DNA of 64,000 bases from positions 294,077-358,076 of the forward strand of contig JAEUPL010000001.1 of the NCBI GenBank assembly GCA_016790165.1, given 5' to 3'. A model generated the notes under the pieces. That model worked only from the letters and a program-made list of their open reading frames with translations, was not told the DNA's origin and did no database searches. A program made the translations under genes and the position numbers. Source of the DNA: Burkholderiales bacterium (GTDB lineage Bacteria; Pseudomonadota; Gammaproteobacteria; Burkholderiales; Casimicrobiaceae). How positions within the stretch are numbered: position 1 is the first letter of the stretch; every line of letters starts with the position of its first letter. This document shows positions 18,455-28,247 of this stretch, piece after piece.

Positions 18455-19630
18455 TCAATCTGCCTTCATCGCGAAGGCCATGGCGACGATCTGCCGGAAG
18501 GCGTCGTCGCTTTCTTCAATGTACTTCTCGCTGCGGGCCCGCCAATTCGGCACCATGGCGGACGAGCCAATGGCGGCTCCGATCAGGTCGATCAAGTCTG
18601 TGTTCTTGCGGCGCCGTTGGGCCGCCTTCCCCGCCGCACCCCCGGTCGGATGGTCAAGATGCCCGTAGTCAGCGTGGAATTGCCTGACGATCAGGTCGCG
18701 GTCCAGTCTCGGATTCAGCGTGCCTTGCGCTAATCGTGCTTCAGCGAGTGCGTCCCAGGTTCTGAGCCAAAACGGATGCAGTTCCACATGCTTGAGCAAG
18801 ACCCGGCCGACTTTCGCTGCCGCCCGAGGGGAGAAGTCGCCCGCGAAGTCTTCATCCCGAAGAACTGCCTTGCCCATCAACTTTCGGCCGGGGGCCGGCA
18901 ATGGATCAAGCGCACGCTGTGGGCGCTTTCTCGCAATGGCCTGAGCCTGCTCGAACTCTTGCCGAATTGACTCGACCTGCTGATCGAACGAGGAGTCCAG
19001 CCGGAGGCGAACCAGCACCTCGTTGGCGCGAAGGTAAGTGCTGATGTTTTGCGGGCGGTCTGCCGGTGCCTCGTTGGAGATGACCGAGACTGCCGCAGCG
19101 GGGGCACCGAACAAGCCGCTCTTGCGCAAGTGGTCGAAATGCGTGGCCGGGTTCGGCACGTAGGTGATCCCCCACAGGTCCATGACCCAGCGGTATCGGT
19201 TCATCACGAACCATGGCTGCCCCGCTTTCTCCTGCGCCGCGATATAGGAGCCGAAGGTCTCGTCCTGACCTGCAATGGGCGGTTCGCACTGGTGACCATG
19301 CAGCGGGCATGTTGCCCAGCCCGGAAAAGCCGGGGGGCTGTCGCTGGTGTAGTAATGCTTGGGACTCGACTTGAAAAAGCTGGGCGACTTGATGCCCAGC
19401 TGATCGAGTTTGCGATATTGCCTGCGGTAGCGCGGCATGCGCCGCAACAGTTCCCAGGCCAGACGCAGGTAGTCGTTGCGCGTGTAGCTGTCCAGTGGCT
19501 TGAGCGCCGGATACTGATCCTGCTTGCGCCAGTTGGCACCGGGTGCAAACAGCTCGTGCGACTCTTCGTCACCCGCCTCGAAGCGCAGCCACTTGGGGCG
19601 GTCTGCGGAGCTTGAAGGCGTGCGGGGCAT
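18455..19630 (-). CDS. DUF6499-like ICE-associated protein
   Basis: A 391-residue protein. Near residues 35-75 it carries a segment like the DUF6499 'transcriptional regulator' domain found on integrative conjugative elements (YTRNDYLRLAWELLRRMPRYRRQYRKL, then FPGWATCPLHG). The rest includes a second helical region (LRLDSSFDQQVESIRQEFEQAQAIA) and a basic C-terminal third. I start at the ATG at 19630. The longer reading begins inside the tRNA gene: its N-terminus MVVGSSPTRPT is a translated tRNA 3' half. The tRNA end is only 20 bp upstream and no clear ribosome site is visible, so expression may depend on read-through from the tRNA promoter. Function unknown. Confidence 0.6.
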   Translation of the reverse strand: MPRTPSSSADRPKWLRFEAGDEESHELFAPGANWRKQDQYPALKPLDSYTRNDYLRLAWELLRRMPRYRRQYRKLDQLGIKSPSFFKSSPKHYYTSDSPPAFPGWATCPLHGHQCEPPIAGQDETFGSYIAAQEKAGQPWFVMNRYRWVMDLWGITYVPNPATHFDHLRKSGLFGAPAAAVSVISNEAPADRPQNISTYLRANEVLVRLRLDSSFDQQVESIRQEFEQAQAIARKRPQRALDPLPAPGRKLMGKAVLRDEDFAGDFSPRAAAKVGRVLLKHVELHPFWLRTWDALAEARLAQGTLNPRLDRDLIVRQFHADYGHLDHPTGGAAGKAAQRRRKNTDLIDLIGAAIGSSAMVPNWRARSEKYIEESDDAFRQIVAMAFAMKAD

Positions 19631-19650
19631 GGGTCCAATTGTCTTATGAA

Positions 19651-19991
19651 TGGTAGGCCGTGTTGGACTTGAACCAACGACCAAAGGATTCAGGTTTGCA
19701 TGAGTTTCCTCATTCCCTGGACTATCTCACCACCCTCGCCGCGAATTGCTTCGCGCGTTAGGGTGCCGGGCGCTCTTGGGGTGCTTATCGGATTGGCTCC
19801 TCACACCCTAGTCTCTGCACCTTCTCGCCTACCGGTCCTTCGACCTGCCTTCGGCGAGCTTGGCTCAGGATTGCCGGGCCATTGACTGGCTGACGGTTTC
19901 CCTGAGTTCACCCGGTTTTTCCATTGCCGCTTTCACGGCAAGGTCACCATTTCGATGAGTCCTCTGCTCTAACCAACTGAGCTAACGGCCC
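19651..19991 (-). tRNA. tRNA-Ile(CAU), interrupted by a group I intron
   Basis: The 5' exon (19955-19991) begins GGGCCGTTAGCTCAGTTGG and ends with the anticodon CAT. The 3' exon (19651-19690) runs AATCCTTTGGTCGTTGG, TTCAAGT T-loop, then the acceptor strand and an encoded CCA. Together they give a 77-nt cloverleaf with a 9-nt D-loop and GTTGG/CCAAC T-stem. CAU with this body is the tRNA-Ile2 type, whose C34 is changed to lysidine by TilS so that it reads AUA. The acceptor stem pairs except for G1:U72, a wobble where C72 is usual. The gene lies at the junction of the accessory island and the rpoD side of the chromosome. Confidence 0.93.
19691..19954 (-). ncRNA. Group I intron (264 nt) in the tRNA-Ile(CAU) anticodon loop
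   Basis: It is inserted directly after the anticodon (after U36), the same place as the 205-nt Azoarcus tRNA-Ile group I intron. The last exon base is U and the last intron base is G, as group I splicing needs. Conserved core strings are present in order on the minus strand: CTCAGGGAAACC (19895-19906, P4 side), TCCTGAGCCAAGC (P6/P7 side), GGTGCAGAGACTAG (19808-19821) and GATAGTCCAGGG (19715-19726, P7 3' strand), then CAAACCTG before the 3' splice site. A GUGA near the 5' end can pair with the exon UCAU as the internal guide with a G.U at the splice site. There is no homing endonuclease ORF. The pattern fits subgroup IC3. Splicing is predicted, not shown. Confidence 0.92.
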
Positions 19992-20215
19992 ATTCATAAA
20001 ACAACTTCAACTCTCCGCGCTTTCAGCGCCCCAGAGGGACGCCGAAAAAAAACGCCATTTCTCCTTCAGTAGCAAGAACGTAGCAAGCGACCTGCCGCCA
20101 ACTTCCTCGGTAGCAATCCGGCGAAATCGCCAGAACGCTGTAAGTGCTTGATTTCAAAGCGTTGGAATCAAGCAACCAGTCCGAAAAAAGTGACGGTTAA
20201 TCGCTCTGGCCTCTT
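19992..20215. other. Attachment-site-like spacer between the two tRNA-Ile copies
   Basis: No gene seen. On the plus strand GTAGCAA occurs at 20069-20075, 20080-20086 and 20110-20116; the first two are spaced one helical turn apart, like arm-type integrase sites. A 9-bp inverted repeat (TGCTTGATT ... AATCAAGCA) spans 20145-20174. A GC-rich hairpin lies near 20017-20029. The stretch is unlike the flanking chromosome and reads as the end of a mobile element (inference). Confidence 0.5.
20069..20116. repeat. Three GTAGCAA repeats, possible integrase arm sites
   Basis: The identical heptamer occurs three times in 48 bp (starts 20069, 20080, 20110), with 11- and 30-bp spacing. It sits about 100 bp from the cut-off tRNA 5' half, where tyrosine integrases of tRNA-targeting elements normally have arm-binding sites. 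Confidence 0.4.
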
Positions 20216-20256
20216 GATTATGAGTCCTCTGCTCTGACCAACTGAGCTAACGGCCC
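20216..20256 (-). pseudogene. Orphan 5' half of a second tRNA-Ile(CAU) gene
   Basis: 41 bases match the tRNA from G1 through the anticodon CAT and the next four bases AATC, then diverge completely (AAGAGGCC instead of CTTTGGTC). It differs from the intron-containing copy at one base (C for T in the D-loop), and the upstream sequences of the two copies are unrelated. With no 3' half it cannot give a tRNA. The break falls in the anticodon arm, a classic tyrosine-recombinase target, so it is best read as an integration scar on the rpoD side. Confidence 0.85.
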
Positions 20257-20433
20257 ACTGCTGAAAGAATTATCGCATCGGTGCTAAGGGCTTCTCCGGT
20301 CGTCCCGCGCCTGATAGCCACGGCGTTCATGATTCGACGGGCTCACCGCGAACGGACGGCGCGAACGACGGGCAGATGACTGACGGGACCGAACGACGGA
20401 TGCTTAGAGCGTACCGACACGCAAAAAAATAAG

Positions 20434-20460
20434 AAACGGGCCCGAAGGCCCGTTTTATTT
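20434..20460 (-). terminator. Intrinsic terminator of rpoD
   Basis: AAACGGGCC CGAA GGCCCGTTT forms a 9-bp stem with a tetraloop, with T-rich sequence on both sides (TTTCTTATTTTTTT on the minus strand), 20 bp after the rpoD stop. Confidence 0.85.
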
Positions 20461-20479
20461 CGTCCGACACGAGAAGCGC

Positions 20480-23176
20480 TTACGCCTCGGTGACGAATCC
20501 CTTGAGTCGCTCAGCGCGGCTCGGGTGGCGCAGCTTGCGCAACGCCTTGGCTTCGATCTGGCGGATGCGTTCGCGGGTGACGTCGAACTGCTTGCCGACT
20601 TCTTCCAGCGTGTGGTCCGTGTTCATCTCGATACCAAAGCGCATGCGCAGCACTTTGGCTTCGCGTGGCGTGAGCGTGTCGAGCACTTCCTTGCACAGGT
20701 CACGCAGGCTGTCCTGCACAGCGGCGTCCACTGGCGTGAGCGTGTTGGTGTCTTCGATGAAGTCACCCAGGTGGCTGTCATCGTCGTCACCGATCGGCGT
20801 TTCCATGGAGATCGGCTCCTTGCTGATCTTCATGATGCGGCGGATCTTGTCCTCCGGAATTTCCATGCGCGCGGCGAGCGTCGGTGCGTCCGGCTCGATG
20901 CCCGTTTCCTGCAGGATTTGCCGCGAGATGCGGTTCATCTTGTTGATCGTCTCGATCATGTGCACGGGTATACGGATCGTGCGCGCCTGATCGGCGATCG
21001 AGCGGGTGATGGCCTGACGAATCCACCACGTGGCGTAGGTTGAGAACTTGTAGCCGCGACGGTATTCGAACTTGTCCACCGCCTTCATCAGGCCGATGTT
21101 GCCTTCCTGAATGAGGTCGAGGAATTGAAGTCCGCGGTTGGTGTACTTCTTGGCGATGGAGATTACGAGACGCAGGTTGGCCTCGGTCATTTCCTTCTTC
21201 GCCTTGCGCGACTTGGCTTCGCCAGAGGACATTTGCTTGTAGATGTCCTTGAAGTCCTGCAGCGGCAGGTTGACTTTCTTCTGCAGTTCAATCAGCGCTT
21301 CCTGGCGCTCAACCAGCGCCTGACGGTTCTTGGCAAAGGCGTCGCTGTGCGGCTTGGCGGCAGCGATCTCGCGGTCGACCCACTTGAGGTCCATCGACTT
21401 TTCCGGGAACAACTTCAGGAAGTAGTCGCGCGGCATGTGGCACTTGAGCACCATGAGCTCTTGCAGCTTGCGCTCGTGCCCGCGGATTTTCTCCACCTCA
21501 CCGCGCACTGAATCACAGAGTTGCTCGACGATCTTTGCGGCGAAGCGGATATCAGTCATCTCTTCGCTGATCTTCTTCTGCGCCTTGACGTAGCTCTCGT
21601 TCTTGTACTCACCCTTTTCAATGTGGGCGAGCAGCTTCGCGTGGTTCTTGCGAATGGTGGCGAACTTTTCGAGCGACATGGCCTTCAGCTTGGCGAGCTG
21701 TTCGGCCGAGATGGCGGCCGTGGCCTCCTCGTCTTCTTCCTCTTCTTCTTCGGCCTCTTCGTCTTCGTCACCGTCGTCGGCAGCAGCAGCGGGCGCCGGC
21801 TCCGGCGGTTCAAGTCCGGCCAGACCATCGACGATGTCGTCGACCACCGCTTCGTCCTTTTCGATCTTGTCGGCGAGCTCGAGGATCTGCGCAATGGTCA
21901 TCGGGCAAGCGGAAATTGCTTGCACCATGTGCTTCAGGCCGTCTTCAATGCGCTTGGCGATTTCGATTTCGCCTTCGCGTGTGAGCAGCTCCACCGTACC
22001 CATTTCGCGCATGTACATGCGGACCGGGTCGGTGGTGCGGCCAAATTCGCTGTCCAATTGCGAAATGGCCTGCTCGGCTTCCTCCGCCACATCGTCGTCA
22101 GCGACGGCCGACGCCGTTTCCGTAATGATCAACTCTTCGGCAGCGGGGGCTTCGTCGAACACCTGGATGCCCATGTCGTTGATCATCGCGACGACGCTTT
22201 CGATCGCTTCGGCGTCGACCAAATCGTCGGGGAGGTGGTCGTTAATCTCGGCGTAGGTCAAATACCCACGGTCTTTGCCGAGGGTGATCAGCGTTTTCAG
22301 GCGCAGGCGACGCGTTTCTGCATCAACGGTCTTGAATGGAGCGAGAGCATCCATGAGCGCTTGTTGCTTTTTCTCCAGCAACAACTGCTTGCGTGTCTTC
22401 GGCTTGCCGGTCAGCGGGTTGATCGCGACGGGCGCAGGTGTGGCGGCTGCCGCAGCCGCTTCGACAACGGGCTCCACTGCGTTTTTCGGTGGACGGCCCG
22501 GTTTTCCGGTCTTGACGGCGACCGGCGCCGGCGCGGCCGGCTGTGCCGCAGGTGCGACCGCTTTGGCCGGGGCCTTCACGGGTGGCTTCGCCGCAGCGGC
22601 GACCTTGGCCGGTGCTGCAGGCTTACCAGCTTTGCCCGCAATGGCGGCTTGTTTGCCGACGGTCGCCCCCTGGGTGGTTGGTGCCTTGATCGGGGTTGCC
22701 TTGGCCGACGTCTTGGCGACGATCTTGGCTGGAGTTTTTGCGGCGGGCGCCTTTGCGATGGCTTTTGCCACGACTTTCTTCGCGGCAGGTTTTGCGGCGG
22801 GCTTGGCGGTGGGCTTGGCGGTGGGCTTTGGCGCGACCTTGGCTTTTACCGCCGGCTTGGCCTTGCCGGTCTTCGCTTGCGGCTTGGTGACCTTGGCCGC
22901 TGCCTTTGCGGCAGGTTTAGCTTTGGTGGCGGGTTTGGCGCCCGGCTTTGCTTTGGCTTTGGCCGCGGTGGGGCGCGGGGCCGCTTTGGCCTTGCTCGCG
23001 GCCTTGCTCAAGGGCTTGGCCTTAGCCACACCTTTCGTCGACTTTTGCTTGGCAGCAGACTTGGGGGCTGCTTTGGGCGCCGCCTTGGATTTGGCGACGC
23101 CGGGTTTCGCGCCCGGCTTTCCGGCTTTCGGGGCTTTGGTGACTTTGCCGACGGGTTTTGATTTTGCTTTTGCCAT
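20480..23176 (-). CDS. rpoD: RNA polymerase sigma factor RpoD (sigma-70) with long basic N-terminal extension
   Basis: An 898-residue primary sigma factor; E. coli RpoD is 613. Region 1.1 begins near residue 275 ([23 protein letters not shown]). Region 2 has [25 protein letters not shown] and the -10-binding [20 protein letters not shown]. Region 3 has [11 protein letters not shown], and region 4 has [13 protein letters not shown] with [18 protein letters not shown], so the core is intact. An acidic low-complexity stretch ([18 protein letters not shown]) lies in the non-conserved region. The first 270 residues are almost only Lys, Ala and Pro, histone H1-like, with an AT-hook-like GKPGRPPKN near 225. 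The start at 23176 leaves out a weakly supported 19-residue upstream extension. Confidence 0.97.
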   Translation of the reverse strand: MAKAKSKPVGKVTKAPKAGKPGAKPGVAKSKAAPKAAPKSAAKQKSTKGVAKAKPLSKAASKAKAAPRPTAAKAKAKPGAKPATKAKPAAKAAAKVTKPQAKTGKAKPAVKAKVAPKPTAKPTAKPAAKPAAKKVVAKAIAKAPAAKTPAKIVAKTSAKATPIKAPTTQGATVGKQAAIAGKAGKPAAPAKVAAAAKPPVKAPAKAVAPAAQPAAPAPVAVKTGKPGRPPKNAVEPVVEAAAAAATPAPVAINPLTGKPKTRKQLLLEKKQQALMDALAPFKTVDAETRRLRLKTLITLGKDRGYLTYAEINDHLPDDLVDAEAIESVVAMINDMGIQVFDEAPAAEELIITETASAVADDDVAEEAEQAISQLDSEFGRTTDPVRMYMREMGTVELLTREGEIEIAKRIEDGLKHMVQAISACPMTIAQILELADKIEKDEAVVDDIVDGLAGLEPPEPAPAAAADDGDEDEEAEEEEEEDEEATAAISAEQLAKLKAMSLEKFATIRKNHAKLLAHIEKGEYKNESYVKAQKKISEEMTDIRFAAKIVEQLCDSVRGEVEKIRGHERKLQELMVLKCHMPRDYFLKLFPEKSMDLKWVDREIAAAKPHSDAFAKNRQALVERQEALIELQKKVNLPLQDFKDIYKQMSSGEAKSRKAKKEMTEANLRLVISIAKKYTNRGLQFLDLIQEGNIGLMKAVDKFEYRRGYKFSTYATWWIRQAITRSIADQARTIRIPVHMIETINKMNRISRQILQETGIEPDAPTLAARMEIPEDKIRRIMKISKEPISMETPIGDDDDSHLGDFIEDTNTLTPVDAAVQDSLRDLCKEVLDTLTPREAKVLRMRFGIEMNTDHTLEEVGKQFDVTRERIRQIEAKALRKLRHPSRAERLKGFVTEA

Positions 23177-23764
23177 GCGTGATGAGTTCCATTTACGTGC
23201 GACCGGTGCCCCGGCGGGTTGCGCGCAGGGCACCGCGCGCGTGCGCGGTCAACAATATGCCGGGCGTACGGGCGCGCAAGCGCTCAGCAGGCCCTTGTCC
23301 CAAACTTGCGCAGTAGTGCAACGGCGGTGGCGAATCTTGCCGGGTGCCGGGCGGGCGCGCCCGTTGATAGGGCATCACAAGAAATGGGGGTAACCTTTAA
23401 TTTTACCAGCGACGTGCCGCTTATTTGTGCAACGGCGGCCGGCGACGATCCGCAATCGGGCGCCAAGGCGTGATCGGGCGCGTATGACATCGAAAAATGA
23501 CGCCGCGCGATCAGCTTTTTGCGTGTATCGACCTATCAGCAGTCAGCTAAGCGGGAAAATTGTAAAAGTCGACTTTAGTCATTTTATCGCCGCAAAGGCC
23601 TGTATACGGTTGTTGCGGTGCATAAGCTGTATCGTTTGGCGGCGTACCCGCCACTCGCGCCGCAATCCAGGCGCTTGGTCGCACTGCGGCTGCAACGCCG
23701 GGCCGAAACCACTAACGTTGCGCCACCAGATTACAAAGGGTGGGCGCTGGCCCGGTAGTGGTTG
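23177..23764. other. Divergent intergenic region between rpoD and the efflux operon
   Basis: 588 bp without a convincing gene. Antisense frames here continue the rpoD shadow. It must hold the rpoD promoter(s) and the promoter of the RND operon. A perfect 12-bp palindrome, AAAGTCGACTTT (23565-23576), lies in a local AT-rich patch and is a possible repressor site. The dnaG gene often found before rpoD is not here. Confidence 0.5.
23565..23576. promoter_or_regulatory. Perfect 12-bp palindrome AAAGTCGACTTT
   Basis: It lies about 190 bp upstream of the RND adaptor gene in an AT-rich stretch. It could be an operator for the pump. No TetR/MarR-type regulator is encoded nearby, so this is a weak call. 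Confidence 0.3.
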
Positions 23765-24952
23765 ATGAAAAAGTCTGTTTGGATCGCAGCGGGCACTGTC
23801 GTGCTGTTGGTAGCAGCCGGCGGGGGCTGGTGGGCAGCCAAGAACGGCGCACTGAAAGCGTCGTCGGCCAAGGCGGCGGAGGGCAAGGGCGCCGATCAAA
23901 AACCAGCCGACATCACCCTCATGCTCGCCGCCGCGGACGTGGCAGTGGCCGGCCCCGCGACGCTAACGCAATCGCTGGCCGTCGCTGGCACAGTGGACGC
24001 AGCGCGGCAGGCCATCGTACGCTCGCGGCATGCCGGCTTTTTGACGCAGGTGAGCAAGCGCGCAGGCGACGCGGTGCAGTCGCGCGAGCGTCTGGGCGTG
24101 GTCGACAGTGACGAACTGCGCCTGCGTATTGTCGAGCGCGAGTCGACCTTGAAGCAGACGCAGGCTGCGCTGACGGTGGCCGAATCGAGCCGCACGCAGC
24201 AGCGCTCGCTGGCGGATCGTGGCTTTATCTCGAAGGCCGCACTCGACAGCGCGGACAGTAACTACGTCGCCGCGCGCTCTGCGTTCGACGCCGCGAAAAC
24301 CAATCTGGATATTGCGCGCGCCGCGCTGGCCGAGACCGCGCTCATCGCCCCGCTCTCGGGCGTGATCGCCAAGCGCTCCGTCGAGCCGGGCGAGCGCGTC
24401 GGTGGCGAGATGGCCGTATTCACAATTCTCGATCCGACCTCGCTGGAGGTCGTGGTGCCGATTGCCGCCGAGCGCGTTGCCGAACTGAAAACGGGCCAGA
24501 AAGCAAGCTTTCAGCTCGACGCGGGCGGCAATGCGGTGGAGGGCACGCTGACGCGCATCATCCCCACCACTGGCAGCGCGGCGCGGACTGTGGAAACGCG
24601 GTTCGCCTTGCCGGCCGCGACGACCGTGCCGGCGGGCGCCTTTCTTTCCGGCCATCTGCGGTTGAGCCAGCGCACCGTGCCGATTGCCGTGCCGCGCATC
24701 GCCATGAAAACCGATGTCAATGGCAGCTACGTCTGGACGGTGCAGGACGGCAAGGCGACGCAGCGCCGCGTCAAATTCGCGCCCTCGGCGGGTGAGACCA
24801 ACGCGTTGGTGCCCGTGGCGGACGGACTGGCGGCGGGCAGCACCGTCCTGACGCTGCGCGGTACTGAGCCGGTGGAAGGCCAGAAGGTCGCACTGCCAGG
24901 CAGCACACCACCGGCTGCGCCAACCGCCAGCACCGTCAGCAACAGCAAGTAG
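23765..24952 (+). CDS. RND efflux periplasmic adaptor (membrane fusion protein)
   Basis: A 395-residue membrane fusion protein linking an inner-membrane RND pump to an outer-membrane channel. An N-terminal membrane anchor (residues about 4-25) is followed by the biotinyl-lipoyl-like half (VRSRHAGFLTQVSKRAGDAVQ), a coiled-coil hairpin (residues about 105-175), the second lipoyl half (LIAPLSGVIAKRSVEPGERV) and beta-barrel domains. The ATG at 23765 is preferred over the TTG just before it; the ribosome site is weak. The permease gene follows after 12 bp, so the two form an operon. The tolC-type channel gene lies 4.3 kb downstream and may serve this pump. Confidence 0.93.
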   Translation: MKKSVWIAAGTVVLLVAAGGGWWAAKNGALKASSAKAAEGKGADQKPADITLMLAAADVAVAGPATLTQSLAVAGTVDAARQAIVRSRHAGFLTQVSKRAGDAVQSRERLGVVDSDELRLRIVERESTLKQTQAALTVAESSRTQQRSLADRGFISKAALDSADSNYVAARSAFDAAKTNLDIARAALAETALIAPLSGVIAKRSVEPGERVGGEMAVFTILDPTSLEVVVPIAAERVAELKTGQKASFQLDAGGNAVEGTLTRIIPTTGSAARTVETRFALPAATTVPAGAFLSGHLRLSQRTVPIAVPRIAMKTDVNGSYVWTVQDGKATQRRVKFAPSAGETNALVPVADGLAAGSTVLTLRGTEPVEGQKVALPGSTPPAAPTASTVSNSK

Positions 24953-24964
24953 GCGGGACGCATC

Positions 24965-27900
24965 ATGTGGATGACTCGCGTTGCCATCAAGAACCCCGTG
25001 TTCTGCACGATGGTCATGCTCGCGCTGATGGTGATGGGCGCGGTGTCGTATTTCCGTCTGCCGATCGACGCGATGCCCGAGGTGAACCTGCCGTTTGCGT
25101 TTACCGTGGTGGCCTACCCCGGCGCCAGCCCGCAGGCGGTGGAAAACGACCTGACCAAACCCATTGAGAACGCGCTGAACTCGATCAACGGCGTGAAAAA
25201 GATTACGTCGCGCTCGCGGGAAGGTTCGTCGGTGGTCATCGTGGAATTCGCGATGGGTACCGAGATCAAGGTTGCGATGCAGGAGATGCGCGACAAGCTC
25301 GCGCAGATCCGACCGAGCTTCCCAAAGGAGGCCAAAGACCCGTTTGTTTCCCAGGCGAACCGCGACGATGATCGCGCCGTGGTGTCACTCGGCGTGACAT
25401 CGAAAACGCGAACGCTTCCGGACCTTTCGTATCTGGTGGAAGAGGTGATTCGTCGCCGCATGGAAAACGTGCCGGGCGTGGCGACGGTCAACATCAACGG
25501 CTCGTCCACGCGCGAAATCCAGATCGAACCCGACCCGGCGAAACTGCGCGCCCGGCGCATCGGTGTCGATCAAGTCCTCGCGGCGATCCGCAGCGACAAC
25601 ATCGACGCGCCGGTGGGCAACATCATCGTTGGGCAGAGTGACAAATCGGTGCGGGTGGATGCTCGCTTCAAGCAGGTCGCGGACTTCGCCAATCTGGTCG
25701 TCGCGCGGCGCGATGGGCTGCAAGTGCGGTTGGGTGACGTCGCGACCGTCATCGACGGCAACAAGGAACAAACGAGTTTTGCGCGTATCGACGGTTTGCG
25801 CGCGATCAGTCTGGACATGCTCAAGGTGCGCGGCAGCAATACCGTCGAAGTCGGGCAGGGCGTCAAGGCGGCGATCGACCGACTGAAGAAGGAGTTGCCA
25901 AAGGATGTTGAGCTGACGGTGTTGTCGGATCAGTCGAAGACGGTGAAAGCGAACGTCGACGGTGTGAAGCGCACGATCATCGAAGGCGGTGTACTGACCG
26001 TCATCATCGTATTCCTGTTTCTCGCGTCCTGGCGCAGTACGATCATCACGGCGCTCACGCTACCCATTTCGGTGGTGGCGACCTTTATTGCGCTCTACGC
26101 CTTCGGCTTCACACTCAACGCGCTGACCCTGATGGCGCTTTCGCTCTGTATCGGGCTGTTGATCGACGATGCGATTGTGGTGCGCGAGAACATCGTGCGT
26201 CACCTGGCGCTGGGCAAATCGCACCACGACGCGGCGCTGCAGGCGACCGAAGAAATTGGTCTGGCCGTGCTGGCGACCACGCTGGCGATTGTTGCGGTGT
26301 TCGCGCCGGTCGCGTTCATGGGCGGCATCATCGGGCTGTTCTTTTTCCAGTTTGGCGTGACTGTGGTCGTCGCCGTGATGATCTCGCTGTTCGTGAGTTT
26401 CACGCTGGACCCGATGTTGTCATCGGTGTGGGCCGATCCGGAGGGCAACCGCTTCCGGCGGCTGCCGTGGCTCGGCCGGTTTCTGGCGTGGTTCGATCAG
26501 CAGATGGCGGCCTTGCAGCATCGTTACGAAGGCGTGATCCGCTGGGCACTTGCCTATCGAAAAACGGTCCTCTTCGGTGCGCTTGGGCTATTCGTCGGCA
26601 GCATGTTCCTGTTCCCGCTGATTGGCACCGAGTTCGTACCCAAGGATGATCAGAGCGAGTTTGGCCTGCGTCTGGAAACGCCCGTCGGCTCGAGCCTCGA
26701 CTACACAACGGTCAAGGTAGCGCAGGCGGAGGCGGAACTCAGAAAAATTCCCGAAATCACCATGCTGTATAGCGGTGCGGGCGGTGGGCGTGGCAAGAAC
26801 ACCGGCTGGATCAACGTGGTGCTGAAGCCGCGCCACGATCGCAAGCGCAGCCAGAAAGACATCGAGGATGCGGCCCGTGATGCGGTGAAGGGTATCGCCA
26901 GCATGACGGTCTCCGTCGGTTGGAACAAGCCCGTGCAGGTGTCGTTCGTCGGCCCGGATGCGACCGTGCTCAAACAGCTGTCTGAGCAGTTCGTTGAACG
27001 GCTGGAAAAGATCAACGGTGTGGTGGATATTGAGAGCAGCGAAAAGGCAGCCGTACCGGCGCTGGTGATTCAGCCGAAGCGCGCGGAGTCGGCCGAATTC
27101 GGCATCACGCCGTCCGCCATCGGCACCATTTCGCGTGCACTGGTGGCTGGCGACGCGGTGGTGACCTGGTTGCCGCCGTCGGGCAACTCGGTGGATGTCT
27201 CCGTGCGCTTGCCAGCGGCGATACGCAACGACCCGGCGCAATTGCTGCAAATTCCGTTGGCCAATCCGCGGGCGCCCGAGGGTGACGCGCTGGCGCTGGA
27301 GCGGGTAGCCACGATCGCCGAGAGCTCCAATCCAAAAAGCATTGAACGGGCCTATCTGCAACGGCAAGTGACGATCAGCGCCAACGCCAAGGGGCGGCCA
27401 CCGGGCGACGTGGGCAGCGACGTCAACAAGCTGATCGAAGCGTTCTCGCTGCCGCCAGGCTACCGCTTCCAGCAGGATGGCGACAACCAGATCATGCGCG
27501 ACTCGTTCGGCTATGCCGTTGTGGCACTGGTACTGGCGGTCACCTTCATCTACTTTGTGCTGGGCTCGCAGTTCATGAGCTTTGTGCAGCCGATTGCGAT
27601 TATGGCCACGCTGCCCATGTCATTGATCGGCGTGATGCTGGCTTTGCTGGTGACGCGAACGACCTTCAACATGTTCGCCATGATTGCCTTCATCATGCTG
27701 ATGGGCCTCGTGGTGAAGAACGGCATTCTGCTGGTCGACTTCGCCAACCAGGCGCGGCGCGACGAGGGCAAATCCATCGTCGAAGCCCTCGTCGCGGCGG
27801 GACATATTCGCTTGCGACCGATCCTGATGACAACGGCTGCGATGGTGTTCGGCATGCTGCCCATGGCACTCGCGCTCGAGGAGGGTGGCGACGGGACGAT

Positions 27901-28072
27901 GGGCCGGTCGATTATCGGCGGCGTACTGAGTTCGACGGTGCTGACGCTGGTGGTCGTGCCGGTGATCTACGCCATGATCGAAGAATTCAAGGCGCGTCGG
28001 GACGCAAAGCGGGCGGCCAAGGCGCAGCCGGCGGCGTCAGCCGGTGCGATGGGCTCGCTACCAGCGGAATGA
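24965..28072 (+). CDS. RND efflux permease (AcrB/HAE1-like)
   Basis: A 1035-residue proton-driven inner-membrane pump of the resistance-nodulation-division family, close to the usual family length (about 1,030-1,050). It starts [21 protein letters not shown] (TM1), then has the porter domain ([20 protein letters not shown]), TM2-TM6 including [17 protein letters not shown] with the proton-relay Asp pair, a second porter domain, and TM7-12 ([26 protein letters not shown]). The operon with the adaptor is clear. Substrates cannot be read from sequence; the HAE1 type exports hydrophobic or amphiphilic drugs. Confidence 0.95.
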   Translation: MWMTRVAIKNPVFCTMVMLALMVMGAVSYFRLPIDAMPEVNLPFAFTVVAYPGASPQAVENDLTKPIENALNSINGVKKITSRSREGSSVVIVEFAMGTEIKVAMQEMRDKLAQIRPSFPKEAKDPFVSQANRDDDRAVVSLGVTSKTRTLPDLSYLVEEVIRRRMENVPGVATVNINGSSTREIQIEPDPAKLRARRIGVDQVLAAIRSDNIDAPVGNIIVGQSDKSVRVDARFKQVADFANLVVARRDGLQVRLGDVATVIDGNKEQTSFARIDGLRAISLDMLKVRGSNTVEVGQGVKAAIDRLKKELPKDVELTVLSDQSKTVKANVDGVKRTIIEGGVLTVIIVFLFLASWRSTIITALTLPISVVATFIALYAFGFTLNALTLMALSLCIGLLIDDAIVVRENIVRHLALGKSHHDAALQATEEIGLAVLATTLAIVAVFAPVAFMGGIIGLFFFQFGVTVVVAVMISLFVSFTLDPMLSSVWADPEGNRFRRLPWLGRFLAWFDQQMAALQHRYEGVIRWALAYRKTVLFGALGLFVGSMFLFPLIGTEFVPKDDQSEFGLRLETPVGSSLDYTTVKVAQAEAELRKIPEITMLYSGAGGGRGKNTGWINVVLKPRHDRKRSQKDIEDAARDAVKGIASMTVSVGWNKPVQVSFVGPDATVLKQLSEQFVERLEKINGVVDIESSEKAAVPALVIQPKRAESAEFGITPSAIGTISRALVAGDAVVTWLPPSGNSVDVSVRLPAAIRNDPAQLLQIPLANPRAPEGDALALERVATIAESSNPKSIERAYLQRQVTISANAKGRPPGDVGSDVNKLIEAFSLPPGYRFQQDGDNQIMRDSFGYAVVALVLAVTFIYFVLGSQFMSFVQPIAIMATLPMSLIGVMLALLVTRTTFNMFAMIAFIMLMGLVVKNGILLVDFANQARRDEGKSIVEALVAAGHIRLRPILMTTAAMVFGMLPMALALEEGGDGTMGRSIIGGVLSSTVLTLVVVPVIYAMIEEFKARRDAKRAAKAQPAASAGAMGSLPAE

Positions 28073-28247
28073 CGTCGACCGCACACCATTCGTCAGGTGC
28101 GCCCCACAGGGGTCGCGCACGGCTTGCGCCAGCGCAACAATCCGCTAAACTTTGATAAATGACCGCGAGTCAGTTAATGGGTCTGACCGCTAAAATGGCA
28201 AGTTCACAGAGAAAACTCGGGCGCCTTTTGCGGTGCAGCAATCAGTG

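Noticed and set aside
19630-19684. N-terminal extension MVVGSSPTRPT of the DUF6499-like gene
   Set aside because: This peptide is the usual mistranslation of a tRNA 3' half, and the bases belong to the tRNA-Ile 3' exon.
20216-20256. A second functional tRNA gene, or an alternative 5' exon for the intron
   Set aside because: There is no 3' half and no intron-like sequence follows AATC, so neither a mature tRNA nor alternative splicing is supported.
21521-23161. 546-residue plus-strand frame opposite rpoD, Gly/Leu/Arg-rich
   Set aside because: Composition is the complement of the Lys/Ala/Pro-rich rpoD N-terminus. The opposite strand codes for a clear sigma-70.
22275-23393. 372-residue plus-strand frame, Ala/Gly-rich and hydrophobic
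   Set aside because: Another shadow of the rpoD low-complexity region. The apparent membrane stretches come from the codons of Ala/Lys repeats.
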